From Spectribacter acetivorans (GTDB lineage: Bacteria; Pseudomonadota; Gammaproteobacteria; Nevskiales; Salinisphaeraceae), in assembly GCF_031846305.1 (NCBI RefSeq), contig NZ_JAVRHY010000004.1, positions 186,001-250,000 of the forward strand: a stretch of DNA of 64,000 bases. Direction: 5' to 3'. This document shows positions 52,566 through 60,975 of the stretch, in pieces. Under the pieces are notes generated by a model. It saw nothing but the letters and a program-made list of their open reading frames with translations. It did no database searches and had not been told where the DNA came from. Within the stretch, counting starts at the first letter, position 1, and each line of letters starts with the position of its first letter. The position numbers and the translations under genes are program-made.

Positions 52566-53199
52566 CGCCTCCGGTGGCTGTGGCGAACGTCGCCAGCAGG
52601 CGCTGGATCGCCGCGTGCTTCATCTTCATGGATGCCTTGTTCACTACCAGTCGCGAACTGATGGTGTCGATCTCGGTGAAGGCCTCAAGCCCGTTGGCGC
52701 GCAGCGTGTTGCCGGTGTCCACCAGGTCCACGATGACATCGGCCAGACCCACGATCGGCGCCAGCTCCATCGAGCCGTAGAGCTTGATGATCTCCACCTG
52801 ACGCCCCACCCGGGCGAAGTGCGCGCGGGCGGTTTCCACGTACTTGGTCGCCACCCGCAGCGGGCGCGAAGCCGGCCCGTCCAGGGCTCCGGGCAGGCCG
52901 GCCACCATCATCCGGCAGCGGGCGATGCCCAGATCGAGCGGCTCGTACAGGTCACGGCCGCCGTGCTCGACCAGCACGTCCTTGCCGGCCACGCCGACGT
53001 CCGCGGCCCCGTAGGCAACAAAGGTCGGCACGTCCGAGGCCCGGATCACCAGCAGCCGCAGCCCGGGATCGTTGGTGGCGAAGACCAGCTTGCGGCTGGT
53101 CAGCGGGTCTTCCTCAGGCGTCACGCCGGCGGCGGACAACATGGGCAGCGTGTCCTCCAGAATCCGCCCCTTGGAAAGCGCCAGCGTCAGGCCGCTCAC
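52546..53199 (-). CDS. hisG: ATP phosphoribosyltransferase, short form
   Basis: A 217-residue catalytic subunit for the first step of histidine synthesis. LTLALSKGRILEDTLPML, VAGKDVLVEHGG and the PRPP-binding VDLVDTGNTLRANGL are present. It lacks the C-terminal regulatory domain of the long form (299 in E. coli), so it should need HisZ, not encoded in this window. The GTG at 53199 overlaps the murA stop as GTGA. Confidence 0.95.
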   Translation of the reverse strand: MSGLTLALSKGRILEDTLPMLSAAGVTPEEDPLTSRKLVFATNDPGLRLLVIRASDVPTFVAYGAADVGVAGKDVLVEHGGRDLYEPLDLGIARCRMMVAGLPGALDGPASRPLRVATKYVETARAHFARVGRQVEIIKLYGSMELAPIVGLADVIVDLVDTGNTLRANGLEAFTEIDTISSRLVVNKASMKMKHAAIQRLLATFATATGGGDAAAG

Positions 53200-54479
53200 G
53201 AGACCGCCTCCATGGGCGCGCGGTCCGGCAGCCGCTGAATGCGGGCGCCGAGCTGGGCCAGCTTCTCCTCGATGCATTCGTACCCACGATCGATGTGATA
53301 GATGCGCCGGACCTCGGTGGCGCCATCCGCCACCAGTCCGGCCAGCACCAGCGAGGCCGAGGCCCGCAGGTCGGTGGCCATCACCGGCGCGCCGGTCAGT
53401 TCGGCCTGGCCACGCACGATCACGGTGTTGCCTTCCTGGCGGATGTCCGCACCCATGCGCTGGAGTTCCGACACGTGCATGAAACGGTTCTCGAACACGG
53501 TTTCGGTAATCGTGCCCACGCCCTCGGCCACCGCGTTGAGGGTGCAGAACTGGGCCTGCATATCGGTCGGGAAGCCCGGGTATGGCGATGTCCGCAGGTT
53601 CACCGACCGGGGGCGCCGGCCCTCCATGTCCACCGCCACCCAGTCCGGTCCGGTGGTAATGCGGCCGCCGGCCTCTTCCAGTTTGAGTGTGATCGCCTCG
53701 ACCAGGGCCGGATCGGTGTTGTTCACCCGCACCCGGCCGCGGGTGGCCGCGCCGGCCACCAGGAAGGTACCGGTCTCGATGCGATCCGGCAGTACCCGGT
53801 AGCGGGCACCGTGCAGCGCGCGCACCCCTTCAATGGTGATCACCGACGAGCCGGCCCCGGACACGCGCGCGCCCATGGCGTTGAGGCAGTCGGCCAGATC
53901 CACCACTTCCGGCTCGCGGGCGGCGTTTTCCAGCACCGTGGTGCCCTCGGCGAGCGTGGCCGCCATCATCAGATTCTCGGTGCCGGTCACGGTCACCGTG
54001 TCCATCGCGATGCGCGCGCCCTTCAACCGGCCGGCCCGGGCGCGGATGTAGCCGGCCTCGACCGTAATCTCGGCCCCCATCGCGGTAAGCCCGCGCAGGT
54101 GGATGTCCACCGGCCGCGCGCCGATGGCACAGCCGCCCGGCAGGGAGACCTCCGCTTCGCCGTGGCGGGCCAGCAGCGGGCCGAGCACCAGGATCGAGGC
54201 GCGCATGGTCTTGACCAGCTCGTAGGGTGCGACCTTCGAGGTAATAGTGGAGGCATCGGCTTCCACCACCATATGGTCGCCGATGGTCACGCTCACCCCC
54301 ATCTGCGCCAGCAGCATGTTGGTGGTGGTCACGTCCTCCAGATGCGGCACGTTTTCCACGATCAGCGGCTCGTCGATCAGCAGTGCGGCCGACATGATGG
54401 GTAGCGTGGCGTTTTTCGCCCCGGAAGCGCGAACCTCACCCTCGAGCGGCCGCCCGCCAGCTATGCGCAGCAGGTCCAT
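53196..54479 (-). CDS. murA: UDP-N-acetylglucosamine 1-carboxyvinyltransferase
   Basis: A 427-residue enzyme for the first committed step of peptidoglycan synthesis, transferring enolpyruvate from PEP. The catalytic loop LPGGCAIGARPVD contains C117, the residue alkylated by fosfomycin, so it is not a Cys-to-Asp variant. The N-terminal GEVRASGAKNATLPIM is conserved. The ATG at 54479 is preferred over an adjacent TTG. It follows ibaG by 47 bases, the usual gammaproteobacterial pair. Confidence 0.97.
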   Translation of the reverse strand: MDLLRIAGGRPLEGEVRASGAKNATLPIMSAALLIDEPLIVENVPHLEDVTTTNMLLAQMGVSVTIGDHMVVEADASTITSKVAPYELVKTMRASILVLGPLLARHGEAEVSLPGGCAIGARPVDIHLRGLTAMGAEITVEAGYIRARAGRLKGARIAMDTVTVTGTENLMMAATLAEGTTVLENAAREPEVVDLADCLNAMGARVSGAGSSVITIEGVRALHGARYRVLPDRIETGTFLVAGAATRGRVRVNNTDPALVEAITLKLEEAGGRITTGPDWVAVDMEGRRPRSVNLRTSPYPGFPTDMQAQFCTLNAVAEGVGTITETVFENRFMHVSELQRMGADIRQEGNTVIVRGQAELTGAPVMATDLRASASLVLAGLVADGATEVRRIYHIDRGYECIEEKLAQLGARIQRLPDRAPMEAVS

Positions 54480-54526
54480 CAATCAAATGCCCTCTGTTTC
54501 ATTCCCCGCGACCCGCGGAACGGCGG

Positions 54527-54766
54527 TCACTGGCCGCCGGCCTGATCCGGGGTCAGAGTGCTCAGCGACAGGGCGTGGATTTCCCCGCCCATGCGCTCGC
54601 CGAGGGTGGCGTAGACCATCCGGTGCTGCGCCAGCTTGCCCTGCCCGGCAAAGCTGGGCGACACCACCCGGGCGGCGAAGTGGGTGCCATCGTCGCCCAC
54701 CACTTCCACCGTGGCGTCGGGCAGACCGGCTTCGATCAGCGACTTGATTTGCTCGGGTGTCACCAT
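54527..54766 (-). CDS. ibaG: BolA-family protein IbaG
   Basis: A 79-residue BolA/IbaG protein, likely partnering monothiol glutaredoxin in iron-sulfur cluster handling. The fold is marked by IKSLIEAGLPDATVEVVGDDGTHF-like N-terminal sequence and the FAGQGKLAQHRMVYATLGERM stretch with its conserved histidine. Position directly upstream of murA identifies it as IbaG rather than BolA. In E. coli the mla genes precede it; here an ABC-2 exporter does. Confidence 0.93.
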   Translation of the reverse strand: MVTPEQIKSLIEAGLPDATVEVVGDDGTHFAARVVSPSFAGQGKLAQHRMVYATLGERMGGEIHALSLSTLTPDQAGGQ

Positions 54767-54865
54767 GCGCGAAAGGCCTGATTCCGGGGCTGGAACGTCG
54801 ATTATTGCGGGCGGCGAAGTTTATCACGCCCGTCAGGGGACTCTCTGATCCATTCCTCGCCGGCG

Positions 54866-55627
54866 TCAGCTGCGGATGCGCGTCCCCCGCGCCAGCATGA
54901 CGATGGCTAGCCCCGACACCGCCACGAAGAACACCGACACCACCCCCAGCGTCTGCCAGGGGCCGACGTCGCCGACGCCGAAAAAGCCGTAACGGAAGCC
55001 GTCGATCATGTAGAAGAACGGGTTGTAGTGCGATGCCGCACGCCAGAAATCCGGCAGCGAGTGAATCGAATAGAACACCCCGGACAGGAATGACAGCGGC
55101 ATGATGAAGAAATTCTGGAACGCCGCCAGATGCTCGAACTTGTCGGCCAGAATGCCGGCAATCAGCCCCAGCACTGCCAGTGTGCCGCCGGCCAGGAACA
55201 GCATCGCCAGCACCATCATGGGATGCGCCAGGGGCGTGCGCACGAAGAACTGGGCCATCAGGAACAGGCCGCCCGCCACCAGCGTCGCCCGCACCAGCGC
55301 GGCGCCGATATAGGCCATGTAGAGCTCGAATGCCGACAACGGCGTCATTAGCACGAACACCAGGTTGCCCATCACCTTGGACTGGGTGATGGATGACGAG
55401 GTGTTGGCGAAGGCATTCTGGATGATGCTCATCATGATCAGGCCGGGAATCAGGAACGCGGTATAGGCCACGCCGTCATAAACCTGCACCCGATCCTCGA
55501 GCACCTGCCGGAATACCAGCAGATAGAGCATGGCGGTGATGACCGGCGCGGCCACGGTCTGGCCGATCACGCTCCGGAAGCGGCGGATTTCCTTCTTGAA
55601 CAGCGTGTAGCAGCCAAACCAGTTCAT
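54866..55627 (-). CDS. ABC-2 type exporter permease (YadH-like)
   Basis: A 253-residue integral membrane protein with about six helices and the ABC-2 topology, including SSSITQSKVMGNLVFVLMTPLS-like cytoplasmic-loop sequence and FFIMPLSFLSGVFYSI. It matches the YadH family in length and pattern. The ATG at 55627 overlaps the ATPase gene by four bases, so the two form one exporter. The substrate is unknown; the surrounding genes suggest an envelope compound, but this is only context. Confidence 0.88.
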   Translation of the reverse strand: MNWFGCYTLFKKEIRRFRSVIGQTVAAPVITAMLYLLVFRQVLEDRVQVYDGVAYTAFLIPGLIMMSIIQNAFANTSSSITQSKVMGNLVFVLMTPLSAFELYMAYIGAALVRATLVAGGLFLMAQFFVRTPLAHPMMVLAMLFLAGGTLAVLGLIAGILADKFEHLAAFQNFFIMPLSFLSGVFYSIHSLPDFWRAASHYNPFFYMIDGFRYGFFGVGDVGPWQTLGVVSVFFVAVSGLAIVMLARGTRIRS

Positions 55628-56547
55628 GCCGGCATCCCCTGGTCTGCCGTGAGCTCGACGAAGATATCCTCCAGCGAAGGTTCGCGGGTGCGTACGTCCT
55701 GCACCCGGAAACCGGCGGCGCGGATCGATTCGATCACGTCGGAGATGTTGTGGCGCCCCTGTTCCAGCCGCAGTTCGATCTCCTTGCCGTTGATATTCTC
55801 GGCCAGCGCCCGGACGTCGTCGGGCAGCCGCCCGCGGCCTTCCAGGCGCAGCTTGAGAAAGCGGAACGGATGCCGGTCCAGCAGCGCCCGTTTGTCCTCC
55901 AGCACCCGCAGTTCCCCGTGATTCAGGATGGCAATGCGGTCGCACAACTCTTCGGCTTCCTCGAGGTAGTGCGTGGTCAGCACGATGGTGTGGCCGTCCT
56001 CGTACAGCCGGCGGGTGAACCGCCAGAGGGTCCGCCGCAGCTCCACGTCCACCCCGGCCGTGGGCTCGTCGAGAATCACCACGTCGGGTTTGTGCACCAG
56101 CGCCTGGGCGATCAGCACCCGGCGCTTCATGCCACCGGACAGCTGGCGCATGCTGGCATCACGCTTGTCGTCCAGCTCCAGCGCCTCGAGCAGTTCGTCG
56201 ATCCACGGCCAGTAGTCCCGGCCGCAGCCGTAATAGCCGGCCTGCAGGCGTAGCAGGTCCTCCACCGGGAAGAACGGGTCGTAGACCAGTTCCTGGGGCA
56301 CCACCCCTAGGCTACGGCGGGCCGCACGGTAATCGCTGACCACGTCATGGCCGAGCACCGCGATGTTGCCGCTGGTGGCGCGACACAGGCCCGCGATGAT
56401 GCTGATCAGGGTGGACTTGCCGGCGCCGTTCGGGCCCAGCAGGCCGAAGAATTCCCCTCGCTGGATGTCGAACGACACACCTTTCAGCGCCTCGAAATCG
56501 CCGAATCGCTTGTAGATGTCGCGGATGGAAACGGCGGGCTGGGTCAT
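55624..56547 (-). CDS. ABC exporter ATP-binding protein (YadG-like)
   Basis: A 307-residue ATPase subunit. Walker A GPNGAGKST is near residue 39, the ABC signature is RQLSGGMKRRVLIAQAL, and Walker B VVILDEPTAGVD follows. A C-terminal extension of about 80 residues is typical of YadG. It is the first gene of a two-gene operon with the permease. AGTATA at 56577-56582 reads leftward as a -10 TATACT about 25 bases before the start. Confidence 0.9.
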   Translation of the reverse strand: MTQPAVSIRDIYKRFGDFEALKGVSFDIQRGEFFGLLGPNGAGKSTLISIIAGLCRATSGNIAVLGHDVVSDYRAARRSLGVVPQELVYDPFFPVEDLLRLQAGYYGCGRDYWPWIDELLEALELDDKRDASMRQLSGGMKRRVLIAQALVHKPDVVILDEPTAGVDVELRRTLWRFTRRLYEDGHTIVLTTHYLEEAEELCDRIAILNHGELRVLEDKRALLDRHPFRFLKLRLEGRGRLPDDVRALAENINGKEIELRLEQGRHNISDVIESIRAAGFRVQDVRTREPSLEDIFVELTADQGMPA

Positions 56548-56676
56548 GCGATTGGCGCGGCTCGGACAGACGCAACAGTATACGCCCCGGGGTCAAGCGT
56601 CCGCAGCCGCAAGGATTGCCGGTAGCCCTGCGTTATCATCCGCGTTTTCGCGCCGAGCGCCAAGGATCCTTCCCGA

Positions 56677-57639
56677 ATGATGCTGGCCGATTTCCTGGCC
56701 GTTGCCGGCGGCCTGGTCGTTCTCGCCCTGTCCGCCGATCGCTTCATCAATGCGGCCGCCACCACGGCGCGCCTGCTGGGCGTTCCCCCGCTGCTGGTCG
56801 GCCTGACGGTGGTGGGGTTCGGCACCTCGGCGCCGGAAATGGTGGTGTCGGTGATCGCGTCGATCCAGGGGCGCGAGGGCATTGCCATCGGCAACGTGAT
56901 CGGCTCCAACGTGGCCAACATGACGCTGGTGCTGGGCAGCGCGGCGGTGATCACGCCGCTGGTGGTACAGCCCATGCTGGTGCGGCGCGAAATGCCGCTG
57001 GTGATCGGCATCAGCGTACTGACGGTGGGACTGGCGCTGGACAACCAGCTCTCGGCCATCGACGGCATCATCCTGCTGATCGGGCTGGCGGGCTTCCTCG
57101 GCTTTCTGGTGATGCTGGGCCGGCGCGGCGAATCCGATCCGCTGGCCCCGGACCTGGCATCCGACCCTGCGGAAAGCATGTCCCCACGCGCGGCCGTGCT
57201 GTGGCTGCTGCTCGGGCTGGCGCTGCTGCCGGCCAGTTCCCAGGCACTGGTATGGGGTGCGGGCAACATCGCCGCCGCCATCGGGGTCAGCGAACTGGTG
57301 ATCGGATTGACCGTCGTGGCAGTGGGCACCTCGCTGCCCGAGCTGGCCACTGCCATCTCCGCGGTGCGCCAGAAGCAGCCGGACCTGGTGATCGGCAACG
57401 TGCTGGGCTCCAATCTGTTCAACATTCTCGCGGTCCTGCCCTTCCCCGCGCTGCTGGCGCCCGGGTTCATTCCGGCCGGCGCGCTGGTGCGGGACATGCC
57501 CGCCATGCTGGCCGCGATCCTGGCCGTATATCTGTTATCCCGCTTCGGCGCGAACCGCATCGGCCGCGGCGGCGGGCTGCTGTTGCTGGGCGGCTTCGTG
57601 GGCTACGGGGTGCTGCTGTTCATGCAGCGTTTCCAATGA
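56677..57639 (+). CDS. Calcium/sodium exchanger family protein (YrbG-like)
   Basis: A 320-residue inner-membrane antiporter with two inverted halves. Each half carries the alpha-repeat signature: VGFGTSAPEMVVSVIAS with GNVIGSNVANM, and VAVGTSLPELATAISAV with GNVLGSNLFNI. These acidic-residue motifs bind the cations. It heads the kds-lpt-rpoN run, as yrbG does in E. coli, and overlaps kdsD by four bases. TATCAT at 56634-56639 is a possible -10. Confidence 0.93.
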   Translation: MMLADFLAVAGGLVVLALSADRFINAAATTARLLGVPPLLVGLTVVGFGTSAPEMVVSVIASIQGREGIAIGNVIGSNVANMTLVLGSAAVITPLVVQPMLVRREMPLVIGISVLTVGLALDNQLSAIDGIILLIGLAGFLGFLVMLGRRGESDPLAPDLASDPAESMSPRAAVLWLLLGLALLPASSQALVWGAGNIAAAIGVSELVIGLTVVAVGTSLPELATAISAVRQKQPDLVIGNVLGSNLFNILAVLPFPALLAPGFIPAGALVRDMPAMLAAILAVYLLSRFGANRIGRGGGLLLLGGFVGYGVLLFMQRFQ

Positions 57640-58640
57640 GCGCGGTGGCGCTGGATAATGAGGCCATGAGGAACAGCGAACAGCTCATTGCCATGGGGCG
57701 CCGGGTGATCGACATCGAAGCCGATGCCGTCACCGCGCTGCGCGAGCGTATCGACGAGCACTTCGCCGCCGCCTGCCGGCTGTTCTACGAATGCCGCGGC
57801 CGCGTGATCGTGACCGGCATGGGCAAATCCGGCCACATCGGCGGCAAGATCGCCGCCACCCTGGCCTCCACTGGCACCCCCGCCTTCTTCGTGCATCCCG
57901 GCGAGGCCAGCCACGGCGACCTGGGCATGGTCACCGGCACCGACGTGGTGCTGGCCCTGTCGAACTCCGGGGAAACCGCCGAGATCCTGACCATCCTGCC
58001 GCTGATCAAGCGCCTCGGCGTGCCGCTGGTGGCGATGACCGGCAAGGCCGATTCCACGCTGGCCGTGCGCGCGGATGTGCACATCAACGTGGCAGTGGCA
58101 CTCGAGGCCTGCCCCCTGGACCTGGCCCCGAGTTCGTCCACCACCGCAGCGCTGGCCATGGGCGATGCGCTGGCCATCGCCCTGCTCGAGGCGCGCGAGT
58201 TCACCGCCGAGGATTTCGCGCGCTCGCATCCCGGCGGGTCGCTGGGCAAGCGACTGCTGGTGCGGCTGGCGGATGTGATGCACCAGGGCGCCGATGTGCC
58301 GGCCGTTACCGACACCACGCCCCTGCGCGAGGCCCTGCTGGAAATGACCCGCAAGCGCCTGGGCATGACTGCGGTGACCGACGCCGATGGCCGGCTGGCC
58401 GGCCTGTTCACCGACGGCGATCTGCGCCGGGCGCTGGACGCCGACGTCGACGTGCGCACCACGCCCATCCGCGCGGTGATGACACCGGACCCGCGCACCG
58501 CCCCGGCCGACATGCTGGCCGCCGAGGCCCTGCGGATGATGGAAACCGAACAGATCAACGGCCTGCTGGTCGTGGATGACGAGCGGCGCCCGATCGGGGC
58601 GCTGAACATGCGCGACCTGCTACTGGCGAGGGTGTTATGA
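57636..58640 (+). CDS. kdsD: Arabinose-5-phosphate isomerase
   Basis: A 334-residue enzyme that converts ribulose-5-phosphate to arabinose-5-phosphate for Kdo synthesis. The N-terminal SIS domain (about 40-190, with VTGMGKSGHIGGKIAATLAS and LSNSGETAEI) is followed by two CBS domains (about 210-330). The ATG at 57636 overlaps the exchanger gene stop as ATGA; kdsC overlaps its end by four bases. Confidence 0.97.
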   Translation: MSAVALDNEAMRNSEQLIAMGRRVIDIEADAVTALRERIDEHFAAACRLFYECRGRVIVTGMGKSGHIGGKIAATLASTGTPAFFVHPGEASHGDLGMVTGTDVVLALSNSGETAEILTILPLIKRLGVPLVAMTGKADSTLAVRADVHINVAVALEACPLDLAPSSSTTAALAMGDALAIALLEAREFTAEDFARSHPGGSLGKRLLVRLADVMHQGADVPAVTDTTPLREALLEMTRKRLGMTAVTDADGRLAGLFTDGDLRRALDADVDVRTTPIRAVMTPDPRTAPADMLAAEALRMMETEQINGLLVVDDERRPIGALNMRDLLLARVL

Positions 58641-59131
58641 GCGATTGGCAGACCCGGGCGGCTGCGGTGGAACTGGCCGTATTCGATGTCGACGGCGTAC
58701 TCACCGACGGCCGCCTGTGGCTGGGGCCCGACGGCATGGAGCTCAAGACCATGCATGTGCGCGACGGGCTGGGCCTGAAACGCCTGCAGGCGGCCGGGAT
58801 TACCCCGGCGGTGATCAGCGGCCGGCCCTCGCGGGCGGTGGAAGACCGCCTGCTGGACCTGGGCCTGCAGTACATCACCCTCGATTGCGACGACAAGCTC
58901 GCCGCCTTCCAGGGCCTGCTCGAGGAACGCGGTATCGACGCCGCCCGGGCCGCGGTGATGGGCGACGACCTGCCCGACCTGCCGCTGATGGAACAGGCCG
59001 GCGTGGCGCTGGCGGTGGCCGACGCCGTACCCGAGGTACGCGCCGCGGCCGACTGGATCAGCCGCGCGGCCGGCGGCCACGGCGCCGTCCGCGAAGCCTG
59101 CGACCTGCTTGTCGCGGCCCGCGAAGGCTAG
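58637..59131 (+). CDS. kdsC: 3-deoxy-D-manno-octulosonate-8-phosphate phosphatase
   Basis: A 164-residue HAD-superfamily phosphatase without a cap domain that releases Kdo from Kdo-8-phosphate. FDVDGVLTDG holds the nucleophile D17 and D19, and VMGDDLPDLPLM the metal-binding aspartates. It overlaps kdsD by four bases and is followed after three bases by lptC. It is slightly shorter than E. coli KdsC (188). Confidence 0.96.
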   Translation: MSDWQTRAAAVELAVFDVDGVLTDGRLWLGPDGMELKTMHVRDGLGLKRLQAAGITPAVISGRPSRAVEDRLLDLGLQYITLDCDDKLAAFQGLLEERGIDAARAAVMGDDLPDLPLMEQAGVALAVADAVPEVRAAADWISRAAGGHGAVREACDLLVAAREG

Positions 59132-59134
59132 CCG

Positions 59135-59680
59135 GTGCGCCCGCTGGTGCTGATAGCGGCGCTGGCCGCCGCGGTGGTGATCCTGCTGCTGACCCGGGGC
59201 GGTTCACAGGCCCCGGATACGCCGGTTGCCACCACCCCCGAGGGCAGCAACTATTATCTGCTCGACGCCCAGGTCCGGCAGTTCAATGCCGCCGGCGATC
59301 CGGCGTATCGAATCCGGGCGGCCTCGTCGCTGCACTTCCCCGACGAATCCGCCCGGCTGACCGACATCCGGGTCGACTACCCCCGCGATATTGACCGGGC
59401 CTGGACCCTGGCGGCCGACGAGGGGCGCATCCCGGCGGGCAGCCGCGACGTGCGCCTGAGCGGTGACGTCACCGCGGACTACAACGGCGCGGGCCGCCGC
59501 GACTGGACCATCACCACGCCGTGGCTGTGGATTCGCGCCGAACAGGAACAGGCCGAAACGGATGCCGCCATCGTGGGTAACGCGCCCGGCCAGCGGGTCA
59601 GTGCTCGGGGCATGCGCTTGCGCTTCGGCGAGGAAAGTCTGACATTGCGGAACGATGTGGAAGTTCGTTATCAACCCTGA
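59135..59680 (+). CDS. lptC: LPS export protein LptC
   Basis: A 181-residue bitopic protein that receives LPS from LptB2FG and passes it to LptA. A membrane helix (about 3-20) precedes a beta-jellyroll domain with YYLLDAQVRQFNAAGDPAYRI and GDVTADYNG. It starts with GTG three bases after kdsC and overlaps lptA by 26 bases. The sequence is divergent from E. coli, but length, topology and position are diagnostic. Confidence 0.93.
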   Translation: MRPLVLIAALAAAVVILLLTRGGSQAPDTPVATTPEGSNYYLLDAQVRQFNAAGDPAYRIRAASSLHFPDESARLTDIRVDYPRDIDRAWTLAADEGRIPAGSRDVRLSGDVTADYNGAGRRDWTITTPWLWIRAEQEQAETDAAIVGNAPGQRVSARGMRLRFGEESLTLRNDVEVRYQP

Positions 59681-60248
59681 ACCCCGGCGCGCAACCCGCT
59701 GGCTGGCGCCCCTGCTACTGGCGCTGGTGAGCCCGACCGTGTGCGCCCAGGGGTTCCCGATCGATATCGAGGCAGATCGCGCCGAGGTATCGCAGAAGAC
59801 CGGCGTGAGCACCTATACCGGCAACGTGGTGCTCACCCGTGGTCCGCTGCGCCTGTCGGGCAGTCGTCTGACCGTCAGCCGCAGCGACGACGGCGAAATC
59901 CGGGCGGAACTCGAGGGCGAGCCGGTGCAGATCCGGCGCGACCCCGACGATGACGAGGACGGCGCCGCCATCACCGGCCGCGCCAACCGCCTGACCTATC
60001 GCGCCGCCGAGGCGGTGCTCGAACTCAACGGCAGCGCGGTGCTCAACCGCGATGGTGACGCGGTACGCGGTGACCGCATCCGCCACTTCCTGGACGGCGG
60101 CCGCACCGAGGCCATGCGCGGCGACGACGAACGCGTACGCATCACCATCCAGCCGGAAACGGCCGCCGGCGCCGGCGTCGAAGGCGAAGATACGAGCGAG
60201 CCACCCGCCGACGACGCCGACGGCACTGACACCCCCGATGGTGGCTGA
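59655..60248 (+). CDS. lptA: LPS-binding periplasmic protein LptA
   Basis: A 197-residue protein that bridges the periplasm with LPS. A signal peptide (about 1-32, ending PTVCAQG) precedes the OstA-like domain with DIEADRAEVSQKTGVSTYTG and GNVVLTRGPLRLSGSRLTV. An acidic C-terminal tail (about 165-197) follows. It overlaps lptC by 26 bases and lptB by 11. Confidence 0.94.
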   Translation: MWKFVINPEPRRATRWLAPLLLALVSPTVCAQGFPIDIEADRAEVSQKTGVSTYTGNVVLTRGPLRLSGSRLTVSRSDDGEIRAELEGEPVQIRRDPDDDEDGAAITGRANRLTYRAAEAVLELNGSAVLNRDGDAVRGDRIRHFLDGGRTEAMRGDDERVRITIQPETAAGAGVEGEDTSEPPADDADGTDTPDGG

Positions 60249-60975
60249 GGCCCGCCGGCTCGAAGCCGAGCGGCTGAGCAAGCGCTTCCGCGGCCGGCCG
60301 GTGGTGCGGGACGTGTCGCTGCAGGTCGCCAGCGGCGAGGTCGTGGGGCTGCTCGGCCCCAATGGCGCCGGCAAGACCACCTCGTTCTACATGATCGTGG
60401 GCCTGATCAACGCCGATACCGGGCGCATCCGGCTGGGCGACGAGGACCTCACCCGGGCGCCGATGCATATCCGCGCACGGGCCGGGGTCGGCTACCTGCC
60501 CCAGGAGGCCTCCATATTCCGCAAGCTATCGGTGGCCGATAACATCATGGCCATCCTGGAGACCCGCCGGGATCTGGGCCGGACCGGCCGCCGGGCGCGG
60601 CTGGACAACCTGCTGGAGGAACTCAGCATCGGCCACATCCGCGACGCCATCGGCCTGTCCCTGTCCGGGGGCGAACGCCGCCGGGTGGAGATTGCCCGGG
60701 CTCTGGCCGCCGAACCCGCGTTCATGCTGCTGGACGAGCCGTTTGCCGGCATCGATCCGATTTCCATCGGCGACATCCGGGCGATCGTGCGCCACCTGCA
60801 GGCGCGGGGAATCGGTATCCTGATCACCGATCACAACGTGCGCGAAACGCTGGGCATCTGCGACCGCGCCTACATCATGAGCGACGGCGAAGTCATCGCC
60901 GCCGGCGACGCCGACACGGTACTGGCCAACGAACAGGTGCGGCGTGTGTATCTGGGAGACGAATTCCGGTTATGA
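60238..60975 (+). CDS. lptB: LPS export ABC transporter ATPase LptB
   Basis: A 245-residue cytoplasmic ATPase that drives LPS extraction with LptFG, encoded elsewhere. Walker A GPNGAGKTTS (about 40-49), the signature LSLSGGERRRVEIARAL, Walker B FMLLDEPFAGIDPI and the LptB-typical switch LITDHNVRETL are intact. I chose the ATG at 60238; the frame is open upstream through lptA. It overlaps rpoN by four bases. Confidence 0.97.
   Translation: MVAEARRLEAERLSKRFRGRPVVRDVSLQVASGEVVGLLGPNGAGKTTSFYMIVGLINADTGRIRLGDEDLTRAPMHIRARAGVGYLPQEASIFRKLSVADNIMAILETRRDLGRTGRRARLDNLLEELSIGHIRDAIGLSLSGGERRRVEIARALAAEPAFMLLDEPFAGIDPISIGDIRAIVRHLQARGIGILITDHNVRETLGICDRAYIMSDGEVIAAGDADTVLANEQVRRVYLGDEFRL

Noticed and set aside
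50232..52661. An 809-residue open frame opposite hisC-hisD
   Set aside because: It spans two clear his genes on the other strand, resembles no family, and is rich in Arg, Gln, His and Gly as expected from antisense of GC-rich coding DNA.
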